The notes below the pieces were generated by a model. It was not told the DNA's origin. It saw only the letters and a list, made by a program, of their open reading frames with translations, and ran no database searches. 64,000 bases of DNA, taken from positions 34,733-98,732 of the forward strand of contig PLYP01000001.1 of assembly GCA_003153395.1 (NCBI GenBank). The letters run 5' to 3'. The first letter of the stretch is position 1; every line of letters starts with the position of its first letter. Shown piece after piece: positions 38,488 to 45,631 of the stretch. The DNA is from Candidatus Saccharimonadota bacterium (GTDB lineage Bacteria > Patescibacteriota > Saccharimonadia > Saccharimonadales > UBA4665). Position numbers and translations under genes: made by a program.

Positions 38488-38964
38488 ATGAACGAAAAGC
38501 AAACTGAAACCATAACTAAAGTTCGACCAACTAGGAAACAAAAAGAATTACTAGAATTTATTGAGACGTTTATTGCAGAGCATGGCTATAGCCCCAGTTA
38601 TAGGGAAATAATGAGCGGCTTAAACTATGCTTCTGTTGCCACTGTGGCTCTACACGTAAATAACCTTATTAAAAGGGGCCATTTATATAAGCGTGACCGC
38701 TCTGCCAGATCTTTAGAACTCGTTAGCAGCGCTATGCCGGAAAAGATTGTTAGTAATCAGGTTCTGCCCAGCGAAGAGAAATGGCTGGTAGAAAAAGTGG
38801 AGCACGCCTTCTTCCAAGTTGAGAGTGGAGCCAGCGCTCTTGCAGAAGCTAGCTTGGATCACTTGTATGTACTTATCGGCGCTCTTAAAATACTAGGACT
38901 AGATGGTGCCGCTCAAAGCTTTATGCCCAGGTTAACGGCTCTCAAGCAAAAACAAAGCTCCTAG
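38488..38964 (+). CDS. LexA-type winged-helix DNA-binding protein lacking the protease domain
   Basis: 158 residues. Residues 14-72 (RPTRKQKELLEFIETFIAEH ... SVATVALHVNNLIKRGHL) match the LexA DNA-binding domain, including the YSPSYREI recognition-helix region. The rest is not the S24 peptidase: there is no Ala-Gly cleavage site and no Ser/Lys pair, only helical sequence of ~80 residues. It is therefore not RecA-cleavable, and may be a constitutive repressor or a regulator of the glycan locus at whose end it lies. CATAAT at 38475-38480 lies seven bases before ATG. Confidence 0.75.
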   Translation: MNEKQTETITKVRPTRKQKELLEFIETFIAEHGYSPSYREIMSGLNYASVATVALHVNNLIKRGHLYKRDRSARSLELVSSAMPEKIVSNQVLPSEEKWLVEKVEHAFFQVESGASALAEASLDHLYVLIGALKILGLDGAAQSFMPRLTALKQKQSS

Positions 38965-39039
38965 TGTTCAATATGCCGTAATTAATACTATATCTAGCGT
39001 TATGCGTAGATGCTAAAGTACTAAATACATTAACAAAAC

Positions 39040-39205
39040 AATATGCTGGAATCCCGTTAGAATCGGGAACTGTGCCGCAACGGTAATCCTTGGCTTAGCT
39101 AGGAAAGTCCGATACAGCAAGATATAAGTCTCTCGAGCAAGAGCAAAAATAAGCTAAATCAGTTATTTTAAGCCCCTTGCTCTTAAATAAAGAGATAAGG
39201 GTATT
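39040..39205 (+). ncRNA. cobalamin riboswitch with translational expression platform
   Basis: The core runs from TGCTGGAATCCCG (about 39043) to CAGCA (about 39119). It contains the P5-type stem CCCG-ttagaat-CGGG, the B12-box-like ACTGTGCCGCAACGGT (39069-39084) and GGAAAGTCCGATAC (39102-39115), closed by TGCTG/CAGCA. Downstream are two exclusive hairpins. AAGAGCAA (39139-39146) pairs with TTGCTCTT (39177-39184). Alternatively CCCTT and CTCT (39174-39183) pair with AGAG and AAGGG (39191-39201), where AAGGG is the ribosome binding site of the next gene. Ligand identity follows from the conserved box; the switching scheme is inferred. Confidence 0.82.
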
Positions 39206-39210
39206 TTTTA

Positions 39211-40767
39211 ATGAATGGGTCAATGGAGCGAGTACATTTTATAGAAACCGCAGAGCTTGAAAAAGAGCAGGTTCTGCCCTTTGATGAACGCTGTTTAACC
39301 GAAGTAGATAATCTAAACCGGCACCGCTTGCCTAATGGCAAGCATGCTCCTTGGGCTATTCAAGAGATTACTAAAAATATAGTTTCAGCAGTAAAAGAAA
39401 GCAGTATTCCTAACGCTGTTAATACGGAGGAACACGAATACCTAGAGACAGACGAGATTGACGCGTCCGGTGAGTCAATAGGGACGTTCATGTGGTTGGG
39501 CATGACTGCAGTAGAACATGCGCTATCGGGTAAGCGCTATCATACCCTTCCGGCAGCACTTCAGCGAGTTGAAGTAGAAGCCGACGAAGCTAGGTTTAAA
39601 CAACTTCCCGGTACTACCAAAATATTTATTTCACCAAGGATGAGTCCTAAAGATGCCAGCTATAGCGACGCCAAGCGTGAACATTTGGCCGATGAGGATT
39701 CACTTCGAATTACTAATCTTATTACGGATCAGGACGAAAATATTCAAAAAAGAGAGATGCAATCGCTACTCGTTACGGATATCCCTTTGGAAGCTTGGGT
39801 AGCCATGCTTAAGGACCCCGACAATATATTCGGCAAGTCAATTGAGGTCGATGATCCTGACTCAGCGCTTGCTATCATGCAAAAGCACGGTGAACTGGTA
39901 GTTCCAGAAGGGAAACTAAAAAACGGCGTTATTAGCTTAATTGAAGAAGTTTTGCCGTATATTAAAGACCCTCACCTTATAAGAAACGTCAAGAAACAAC
40001 TTAATCGGTTCTACGAAGACCAAGACGAAATTCATGGTAAAGCCTCAATTATTGCCAAGAGGTGGTTGGATTTTGAAATAGAGCTAGCCGATAGCTTACA
40101 CATTAGCTACGCAACCTTAGAGGTCGACAGCTTTATTAATAGCATGCAGGATCATTGGAATGAGGATGACCTTGAGGTAATCAATGCCCACCGTATTGAC
40201 GACAGCGCTAGACACGAAATGAGCCGACAACTGGCCGTAATAGTCGAAAACGCTAAGCGTAATTTCTTATGGACTAGATCAGCCGTAATTAACGACAACG
40301 AAAGTGTGCTTAAACAACTTAACCCAGCAGCTATAGAAGTAATTAAACAACATGAAGCAGCGATTATGCGAACAGGTAATTACTCTGCTTTGCAGGCTAT
40401 AGAAATGCGTATGGACCGAGTTATTGCCGTGCATAACGTAAAAGTAGGCGGGGGTTGTCCTGGGACAAATAATGCTAATTTCAAAGACCCCTTTAATCCG
40501 AATAATGCCATGGATGAAAATGAAGGCGATAGCATAGATAGCGAAGAAAGTAGAATTGGTAAAAAGAAGAAGTCCAGATGCGTGGTAAAAAACTGCCCGA
40601 CCAAGCCTAGCGAAGTAGTTGTCGGCGGCTGCGGCGTATGTCTGGAACGATGCCAGAAATTATTTGATGACGGCAAAGATCCGGAGAAAACGTACTCTCA
40701 TGACATCATTGACCAAGATAATAACAAGAACAAATCAGACACCCATGAATTCAGCCTGGCCGGCTAA
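39211..40767 (+). CDS. unknown protein under cobalamin riboswitch control, Cys-rich C-terminus
   Basis: 518 residues, soluble, mostly helical and acidic; no signal peptide or membrane helix. I do not recognise the first ~420 residues. Near the end GGGCPGTNNANF is followed by an acidic linker, a KKKKSR stretch, and a C-x4-C-x11-C-x2-C-x3-C cluster (RCVVKNCP ... GGCGVCLERCQ), which looks like a zinc or Fe-S site. No B12-binding DxHxxG motif is seen. Genes behind B12 riboswitches usually make, import, use or replace cobalamin, so a B12-related role or a B12-independent substitute is expected, but this is inference. ATG at 39211 has AAGGG nine bases before. nadD follows after 43 bases. Confidence 0.85.
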   Translation: MNGSMERVHFIETAELEKEQVLPFDERCLTEVDNLNRHRLPNGKHAPWAIQEITKNIVSAVKESSIPNAVNTEEHEYLETDEIDASGESIGTFMWLGMTAVEHALSGKRYHTLPAALQRVEVEADEARFKQLPGTTKIFISPRMSPKDASYSDAKREHLADEDSLRITNLITDQDENIQKREMQSLLVTDIPLEAWVAMLKDPDNIFGKSIEVDDPDSALAIMQKHGELVVPEGKLKNGVISLIEEVLPYIKDPHLIRNVKKQLNRFYEDQDEIHGKASIIAKRWLDFEIELADSLHISYATLEVDSFINSMQDHWNEDDLEVINAHRIDDSARHEMSRQLAVIVENAKRNFLWTRSAVINDNESVLKQLNPAAIEVIKQHEAAIMRTGNYSALQAIEMRMDRVIAVHNVKVGGGCPGTNNANFKDPFNPNNAMDENEGDSIDSEESRIGKKKKSRCVVKNCPTKPSEVVVGGCGVCLERCQKLFDDGKDPEKTYSHDIIDQDNNKNKSDTHEFSLAG

Positions 40768-40810
40768 GCATCAAACGGCATATAATATATAGATATGGAG
40801 AATAGAAGTA

Positions 40811-41416
40811 ATGCCTAGACGCATTGGTATTTATGCAGGTACATTTGACCCAGTTCATGCCGGACACGTTGCCTTTGCGCTTCAAGCAATTGCGGCTGCT
40901 AAACTCGACAGGGTATATTTTTTACCTGAGAGGCGACCAAGAGATAAAAAACACCTTGAGCATTTTGCTCATAGGCTGGCCATGGTCAAGCATGCTATAA
41001 AACCTCATCCTCAATTTGACGTTATGGAGTTAGCGGACATAAGTTTTAATGTGGAGCGTACTTTGCCGAAGCTCGAGTCTTTTTTTGAAGGCGATCAACT
41101 AGTTTTTTTATTTGGCTCAGACGTTGTTAAGAATATTGCTAGCTGGCCAAACTCCAGTAGACTACTGTCTAAGTCAGAACTGGTCATTGGTCTTAGAAGC
41201 AAGGATGCCAGAAAAAACCTTAAGGCAATAATAGATGACTGGCCAACAAAGCCTTGGTCCATAACAATCTTTGAAAGCTATGCCCCGGATGTCTCCTCCG
41301 GAAAAATTAGAGCGGCCCTAAGACGCCGTCGTCCGGCCGCTGGAACACTAAAAAGTGTAGAAAGATATAGCGACCGACACTGGCTATACATTTCCCTGGC
41401 AATTGACAAAACTTAA
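40811..41416 (+). CDS. nadD: nicotinate-nucleotide adenylyltransferase
   Basis: 201 residues, nucleotidyltransferase fold. GIYAGTFDPVHAGHVAFA (residues 6-23) contains the H-x-G-H catalytic motif; FLFGSDVVKNIASWP matches the NadD substrate region and SSGKIRAALRRRRP the C-terminal S-x-x-x-I-R motif. Makes deamido-NAD from nicotinate mononucleotide. A GGAG site lies ten bases before the ATG, and a TATAAT box at 40781-40786 gives it its own promoter. Confidence 0.87.
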   Translation: MPRRIGIYAGTFDPVHAGHVAFALQAIAAAKLDRVYFLPERRPRDKKHLEHFAHRLAMVKHAIKPHPQFDVMELADISFNVERTLPKLESFFEGDQLVFLFGSDVVKNIASWPNSSRLLSKSELVIGLRSKDARKNLKAIIDDWPTKPWSITIFESYAPDVSSGKIRAALRRRRPAAGTLKSVERYSDRHWLYISLAIDKT

Positions 41417-41552
41417 GCGTTTTTGTTAAGCTTAGTGACATATCAATGACCTTAAACATGGTCAGAGAGACAAAAATTAGTAAAAACGGTTAAATGTACC
41501 ACTCTTAATATTTTTATATAGAGTCTGCTAAAAAGGCCGATCAGGGGAATAG

Positions 41553-41645
41553 GTGTCAGTAAAAATAAAAGTTATTAAAACTAATGCTTTAGTTGTTAGG
41601 GTTTCAGTAAAAAGACCGCAGTGGCGTGAGTATTTAAACTACTAG
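41553..41645 (+). CDS. possible 30-residue basic peptide
   Basis: GTG at 41553 opens a 30-codon frame ending at TAG 41643-41645, preceded by AGGGGA about five bases upstream and a TATATA-like box near 41515. The peptide (MSVKIKVIKTNALVVRVSVK then RPQWREYLNY) is basic and beta-prone. Its last bases overlap the end of the DsbA-like gene on the other strand. Nothing else is seen in 41417-41641 except a weak TGACC/GGTCA hairpin near 41448-41465. Could be chance. Confidence 0.25.
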   Translation: MSVKIKVIKTNALVVRVSVKRPQWREYLNY

Positions 41646-42322
41646 CTTTTTGCAGGCGACGCAGTCTTCTTAGCTAGTTCAGCATTAATTACTTTTTCAA
41701 AGGCTGAAAGCGTATAGCTAGTGAAAGATATAGGCTTACCATCAAGATAGAAAGCGGGAGTAGAGTTTACTCCAAGTTTAGTACCTTGGTTCATATCGGC
41801 ATTAATGTAGTCGTTTACCTTGCTGGAAGCATAGTCAGTCTTAAACTTAGCAACATTAAGCCCTATCTGCTGCGCATATTGGGCAAAATCGGTAGTAGGA
41901 TCAGAGGCATTAATCCAGGTTCCAATCTTCTGACCACTGTTATAGTAAACCTGGTTTTGCTCGTAAAGAATGTCATGCATTTCCCAGTACTTATTCTGCA
42001 AACCAGCTGCTTCAGCAGCCCTGGCACTCGCAAAAGCATTTTGGTGAAGGCTGACTAGGGGAAAGTTACGAAACTGGAATGTCATTTGCTGATTAAATTC
42101 GGACTGTGCTTGTTTAACCGCAGAAAATGCTGCACCACAATACGGACATTGGTAATCACCGTACTCAACTAAGGTTACGTTATCTTTTCCAAGTCCCTCG
42201 ACGTGGTTTGTTAATCCGCTGGTACTTCCGTTACCAGTAGTGGACTTATGATTACTAAGTGCGAATATTCCTACAAAAACTAAGATTATGACTGCAACTA
42301 TAGCTAGAAACTGTTTAGACAT
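41642..42322 (-). CDS. DsbA-like thiol-disulfide oxidoreductase, membrane anchored
   Basis: 226 residues. One N-terminal membrane helix (residues 4-22), then a thioredoxin fold with helical insertion (Thioredoxin_4/DsbA). Active site C59-P-Y-C62 in YGDYQCPYCGAAF, and the cis-Pro loop VNSTPAFYLDG. It forms or rearranges disulfides in exported proteins, consistent with the Cys-containing secreted proteins here. ATG at 42322 has AAGGAGTGAG upstream and a TATACT box further up. Confidence 0.9.
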   Translation of the reverse strand: MSKQFLAIVAVIILVFVGIFALSNHKSTTGNGSTSGLTNHVEGLGKDNVTLVEYGDYQCPYCGAAFSAVKQAQSEFNQQMTFQFRNFPLVSLHQNAFASARAAEAAGLQNKYWEMHDILYEQNQVYYNSGQKIGTWINASDPTTDFAQYAQQIGLNVAKFKTDYASSKVNDYINADMNQGTKLGVNSTPAFYLDGKPISFTSYTLSAFEKVINAELAKKTASPAKS

Positions 42323-42419
42323 ATGCTCGACTCACTCCTTAAAAGAATTATCTTTCTAGTATAACTCAACTACCATAGATCTTTTATTTCAGAGCTCCCT
42401 TGAGTTAAGCTATGTAGGC

Positions 42420-43496
42420 ATGACCAATTTAATTCTAGGCATAGTTTTTCTTTTACTGGCGCTGCTCGGTATAGTTCTTAAAAAAACTTACTTTGCTCTT
42501 CCTCTTCATGAATTAAAAAGACGGGCTGAAAAACATGACGAGGTGGCAGTTAAGTTATACAAGACGGTTGCATACGGCTCTAGTTTAAGAAGTTTACTAT
42601 GGCTGTATATTGGCTTATTAAGTGCAGCCAGCTTTATCCTTTTTGCTCGTCAAATGCCCATATACTTAAGTCTACTTATTATCGGTCCTTTAATTTATAT
42701 TGTATTTTCTTTAATTCCTTCTAGACGAGTAAGCAAAGTTGGCCTAGGAATTACCAAACTATTTACGCCAATTCTTGCCTGGCTGCTTTATTACTTGCAT
42801 CCTCTATTAACAAGAAGCACCGGATCAATTGAAAGGCGTTATTTAAGCTCAAATAATCATACCGGTTTGTATGAGCGCTATGATCTAATTGAACTTATCG
42901 AGCGTCAGCAAAAACAACACGACAACAGACTGAGTAATGAAGAGCTGGATATAGTTAAGCACGCCCTTAATTTTGACGAGAGAAAGGTTAGTGAAATCTT
43001 AACGCCCAGAAAGAAAGTCAAAACGGTACTCATGGACGATACCATCGGTCCGATACTAATAAATGAGCTGCATGAAAGCGCTCAGGATTACGTATTTGTT
43101 AAAGAAAGCAAGAAGGGTCCGGTTATTGGTACTTTGGCATTTAAGGATCTTGGCGTTCACAGCAAAGGCCAGGTTAAGAACCATATGAGCGACAACATTT
43201 ACTATTTGCATGAAAGCGACAGTTTAAGCGAGGCGCTGCATGCCTTTTTTGTAACTAATCACTCTGTTTTCGTAGTTATAAACGGTTTCGAGGAATTCGT
43301 AGGCATTGTAACGATCGAAGCTATCCTAAAAGAGCTATTAGGCCACATCCCGAGAGAGGATTTTGAAGATTATTCCAATATTGGTTCAGTTGCTTCCAGA
43401 CATGATCCTAAAAAGAAAGAAGAGGCTGAAATTAATGAGGAAACAGAAACTAAAGAAGCGACACCTGTAAAAACAGATAAGGAAGTGGTAGAATAA
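42420..43496 (+). CDS. CNNM/CorC-type membrane protein with CBS domains
   Basis: 358 residues. Four hydrophobic segments in residues 2-130 (a DUF21-like transmembrane region), then RYDLIELIERQQKQ and DERKVSEILTPRKKVKTVLMDD, the junction typical of HlyC/CorC proteins, then a CBS pair to about residue 305 (FFVTNHSVFVVINGFEEFVGIVT). It ends in a ~45-residue acidic tail and lacks the C-terminal CorC_HlyC transporter-associated domain. Possibly linked to Mg2+/metal efflux or its regulation. Situated before the aspS leader. Confidence 0.8.
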   Translation: MTNLILGIVFLLLALLGIVLKKTYFALPLHELKRRAEKHDEVAVKLYKTVAYGSSLRSLLWLYIGLLSAASFILFARQMPIYLSLLIIGPLIYIVFSLIPSRRVSKVGLGITKLFTPILAWLLYYLHPLLTRSTGSIERRYLSSNNHTGLYERYDLIELIERQQKQHDNRLSNEELDIVKHALNFDERKVSEILTPRKKVKTVLMDDTIGPILINELHESAQDYVFVKESKKGPVIGTLAFKDLGVHSKGQVKNHMSDNIYYLHESDSLSEALHAFFVTNHSVFVVINGFEEFVGIVTIEAILKELLGHIPREDFEDYSNIGSVASRHDPKKKEEAEINEETETKEATPVKTDKEVVE

Positions 43497-43509
43497 CTTC
43501 GACATGAGT

Positions 43510-43616
43510 GTTTATCTGAACCAGTGCAGTTCAAATCTTCGGACCGGCGTCAATTTACTGCCGACTATTTGACGCGTTATCGGTCCAAATTCCCCAAAAG
43601 GCAACTTTAGATAAAC
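43510..43616 (+). ncRNA. structured leader RNA upstream of aspS
   Basis: Three perfect helices can be drawn in the 137-base gap. P1: GTTTATCT (43510-43517) with AGATAAAC (43609-43616). P2: GAAC (43518-43521) with GTTC (43529-43532), seven-base loop. P3: GGACCG (43541-43546) with CGGTCC (43581-43586), enclosing GCGTCAA (43547-43553) with TTGACGC (43569-43575), separated by a five-base bulge and topped by a 15-base loop. P1 closes four bases before the GGAG (43621-43624) of aspS. It is not a T-box by its conserved motif. Ligand unknown; feedback by AspRS or tRNA is a possibility. Confidence 0.6.
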
Positions 43617-43633
43617 TAACGGAGATCCACTAA

Positions 43634-44944
43634 ATGAGAATTTTAAGTTCACAAGTAAAAGAGCATGTAGGGGAAAGCATACATATTGAAGGCTGGCTAC
43701 ATAAGAAGCGAGTACTGGGGGGACTGACTTTTATTAACGTTCGGGATAGGGGCGGATTAATTCAGGTGGTGCTTCAAGACAAAAGTGAAGTTGAAAAATT
43801 ACGCGGCTTACAAATTGGTACGGTACTGGCTGTTGACGGCAAAGTTATAGAGGAACCCAGAGCCCCAGGCGGTGCTGAACTTCATGATGCTAGTCTAAGC
43901 ATAATGGTTCCTGTCACTGACGAACCACCAATAGAAATAGATAAGCCAATACCGCATAAGGCTGAAAATCTAGATACGTTATTTGAATACCGAGCTTTAA
44001 ATCTCAGAAATCTTCAGGAACAGAAGATATTTAAAATTAGAGCCAGCCTACTTCAATACTTACGCGAGTTTCTAAACCAACACGACTTTACCGAGATTCA
44101 AACCCCAAAGCTGCTCGCTGGAGCTGCTGAGGGAGGAGCCGAAGTATTTAAACTGGACTATTTCGGACAAGTAGCAACGCTAGCGCAAAGCCCGCAGCTA
44201 TATAAGCAGATGATGGTGGGAGCGTTTGAGAGAGTCTACGAGATAGCGCCGGCTTTTAGAGCTGAACCTAGTGCTACGACCAGGCACATGAGTGAAGTCA
44301 TGATGCTAGATATTGAAATGGGATTTGTTGATAGCCATGATGAAGTTCTGGATATGGTGGGGGACATGACTCTCTATGCTATTAAGCAGGCTTACACTAA
44401 GCATGCCGCAGATTTAAAAGCCCTAAATGCTCCAGAACTAGTCGTGAATGGTAAAGTTCCGAAAATAACTGTAGCGGAAATTCATGAGCTATATTCAAAG
44501 GCCACCGGAAAAGATACTACTCAGGAAAAAGATTTAATCCCAGACGAGGAAAAATGGATATGTGATTACTCTAAGAAGAAATTCGGCTCTGAGTTAATTT
44601 TTGCGACTCATTTTCCGGTAGAAGCTATGAAGTTTTACCATCAGATTAACCCGGATGATCCGTTAACTGTTATGTGGGGGGATCTATTATTTAGAGGTCT
44701 GGAAATTGCCACCGTGCCTTTAAGAGAATACCATCATGAAAAGTTAGTGGAGCAAATGAAAAAGGCTGGAATTGACGTAAATCATCCCGGATATAAATAC
44801 TATCTTCAAGCATTTAAATACGGTCTCCCTCAGCACGGTGGATGTGGGTTCGGTATTGATAGACTGGTTGAGAAAACAATTGGTCTAAGTAACGTTAAAG
44901 AAGCCACTCTATTCCCAAGGGACATTAACCGTCTTGCTCCCTAA
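43634..44944 (+). CDS. aspS: aspartyl-tRNA synthetase, short archaeal-like form
   Basis: 436 residues against ~590 for the usual bacterial enzyme; the bacterial GAD insertion is absent. N-terminal OB fold (IHIEGWLHKKRVLGGLTFIN), motif 2 FRAEPSATTRHMSE, and motif 3 HGGCGFGIDRLV. His23 and Pro78 sit where discriminating AspRS have His and Pro and non-discriminating archaeal ones have Trp and Lys (from memory of Thermococcus work), so it may charge only tRNA-Asp. GGAG nine bases before the ATG, behind a structured leader. Confidence 0.93.
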   Translation: MRILSSQVKEHVGESIHIEGWLHKKRVLGGLTFINVRDRGGLIQVVLQDKSEVEKLRGLQIGTVLAVDGKVIEEPRAPGGAELHDASLSIMVPVTDEPPIEIDKPIPHKAENLDTLFEYRALNLRNLQEQKIFKIRASLLQYLREFLNQHDFTEIQTPKLLAGAAEGGAEVFKLDYFGQVATLAQSPQLYKQMMVGAFERVYEIAPAFRAEPSATTRHMSEVMMLDIEMGFVDSHDEVLDMVGDMTLYAIKQAYTKHAADLKALNAPELVVNGKVPKITVAEIHELYSKATGKDTTQEKDLIPDEEKWICDYSKKKFGSELIFATHFPVEAMKFYHQINPDDPLTVMWGDLLFRGLEIATVPLREYHHEKLVEQMKKAGIDVNHPGYKYYLQAFKYGLPQHGGCGFGIDRLVEKTIGLSNVKEATLFPRDINRLAP

Positions 44945-44952
44945 AGAGAGCT

Positions 44953-45552
44953 CTAGTGGATTTCTAGACTACCAGCGTTTAAACCGTCTAGCATAGTCTG
45001 GGCGACGTCAGTAGTTAAAGAGAATGCTAGTATTTGCTGAGATGCACTAAGTCGATCAAAAGGCTTTAAGTGAAAGCCGGGTGAGGAAATTAGCCGTGCC
45101 TCAACTTCTTCACCAGCTACCCTAAAAGTTGGGTCAAATAGTAAGGTACTTGATATACCTTCAGGCGTATCTGCTTCTGAAGGACTTAGAAAAGTAATTA
45201 CCGGTCCATCGGTAGTTATATCCTGGAAAGAGACACGGGTGTTTGGCAGCCCTGCATTGCTGCTAATAGTTGTCAGCTCAAGCTTATTAGTCTCTAAATG
45301 ATGTTTTGTTTCGGTTAATTTGCGCTTCTCAAAAATAGCTTTAATATCTAATAGGTTACCAAGGGTAGCATCTTTAATTTGCTCAGATGTTACCCTTTCA
45401 ATGGCTGCTCCGCCTAATTTAATCATTAGTTTCTGCCTGCGTGTTAGTTCAGACAAGGGTCTATGTGCCATAACCTCAAGCATTTTTCGAGTATTTAACG
45501 CTTTTAAAGTTCGTGCTTTTCTAGCTGCCAAGAGGTTAGGACCAGATTTCAT
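44953..45552 (-). CDS. hypothetical protein
   Basis: 199 residues from ATG 45552, a start chosen because TATAAT ends six bases before it. Soluble, with a basic, helical N-terminal ~90 residues (MKSGPNLLAARKARTLKALN) and a more beta-like acidic C-terminal half. No family recognised, no signal or membrane segment. Convergent with aspS. Single gene with its own promoter. Confidence 0.7.
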   Translation of the reverse strand: MKSGPNLLAARKARTLKALNTRKMLEVMAHRPLSELTRRQKLMIKLGGAAIERVTSEQIKDATLGNLLDIKAIFEKRKLTETKHHLETNKLELTTISSNAGLPNTRVSFQDITTDGPVITFLSPSEADTPEGISSTLLFDPTFRVAGEEVEARLISSPGFHLKPFDRLSASQQILAFSLTTDVAQTMLDGLNAGSLEIH

Positions 45553-45558
45553 ATACTT

Positions 45559-45587
45559 ATTATAACAACAATAGAGCAATCAGTCAA
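45559..45587 (-). promoter_or_regulatory. consensus promoter giving a leaderless message
   Basis: On the minus strand: TTGACT (45582-45587), 17-base spacer, TATAAT (45559-45564), then six bases to the ATG at 45552. Transcription would begin at or next to the start codon. Confidence 0.75.
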
Positions 45588-45631
45588 TATAGCTTCTGTT
45601 TGCTAAATACCTAACAGCCAAACTTAAAAGT

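Noticed and set aside
38488..38964. Functional LexA SOS repressor
   Set aside because: There is no S24 peptidase domain, cleavage site or catalytic Ser/Lys.
43541..43586. Intrinsic terminator after the CBS-domain gene
   Set aside because: The hairpin is followed by AAATTCCCC rather than a T-run and is enclosed by a further helix.
43501..43633. T-box leader for aspS
   Set aside because: No conserved T-box sequence with the NCCA-binding bulge and no terminator/antiterminator with T-run were found; only the three helices described.
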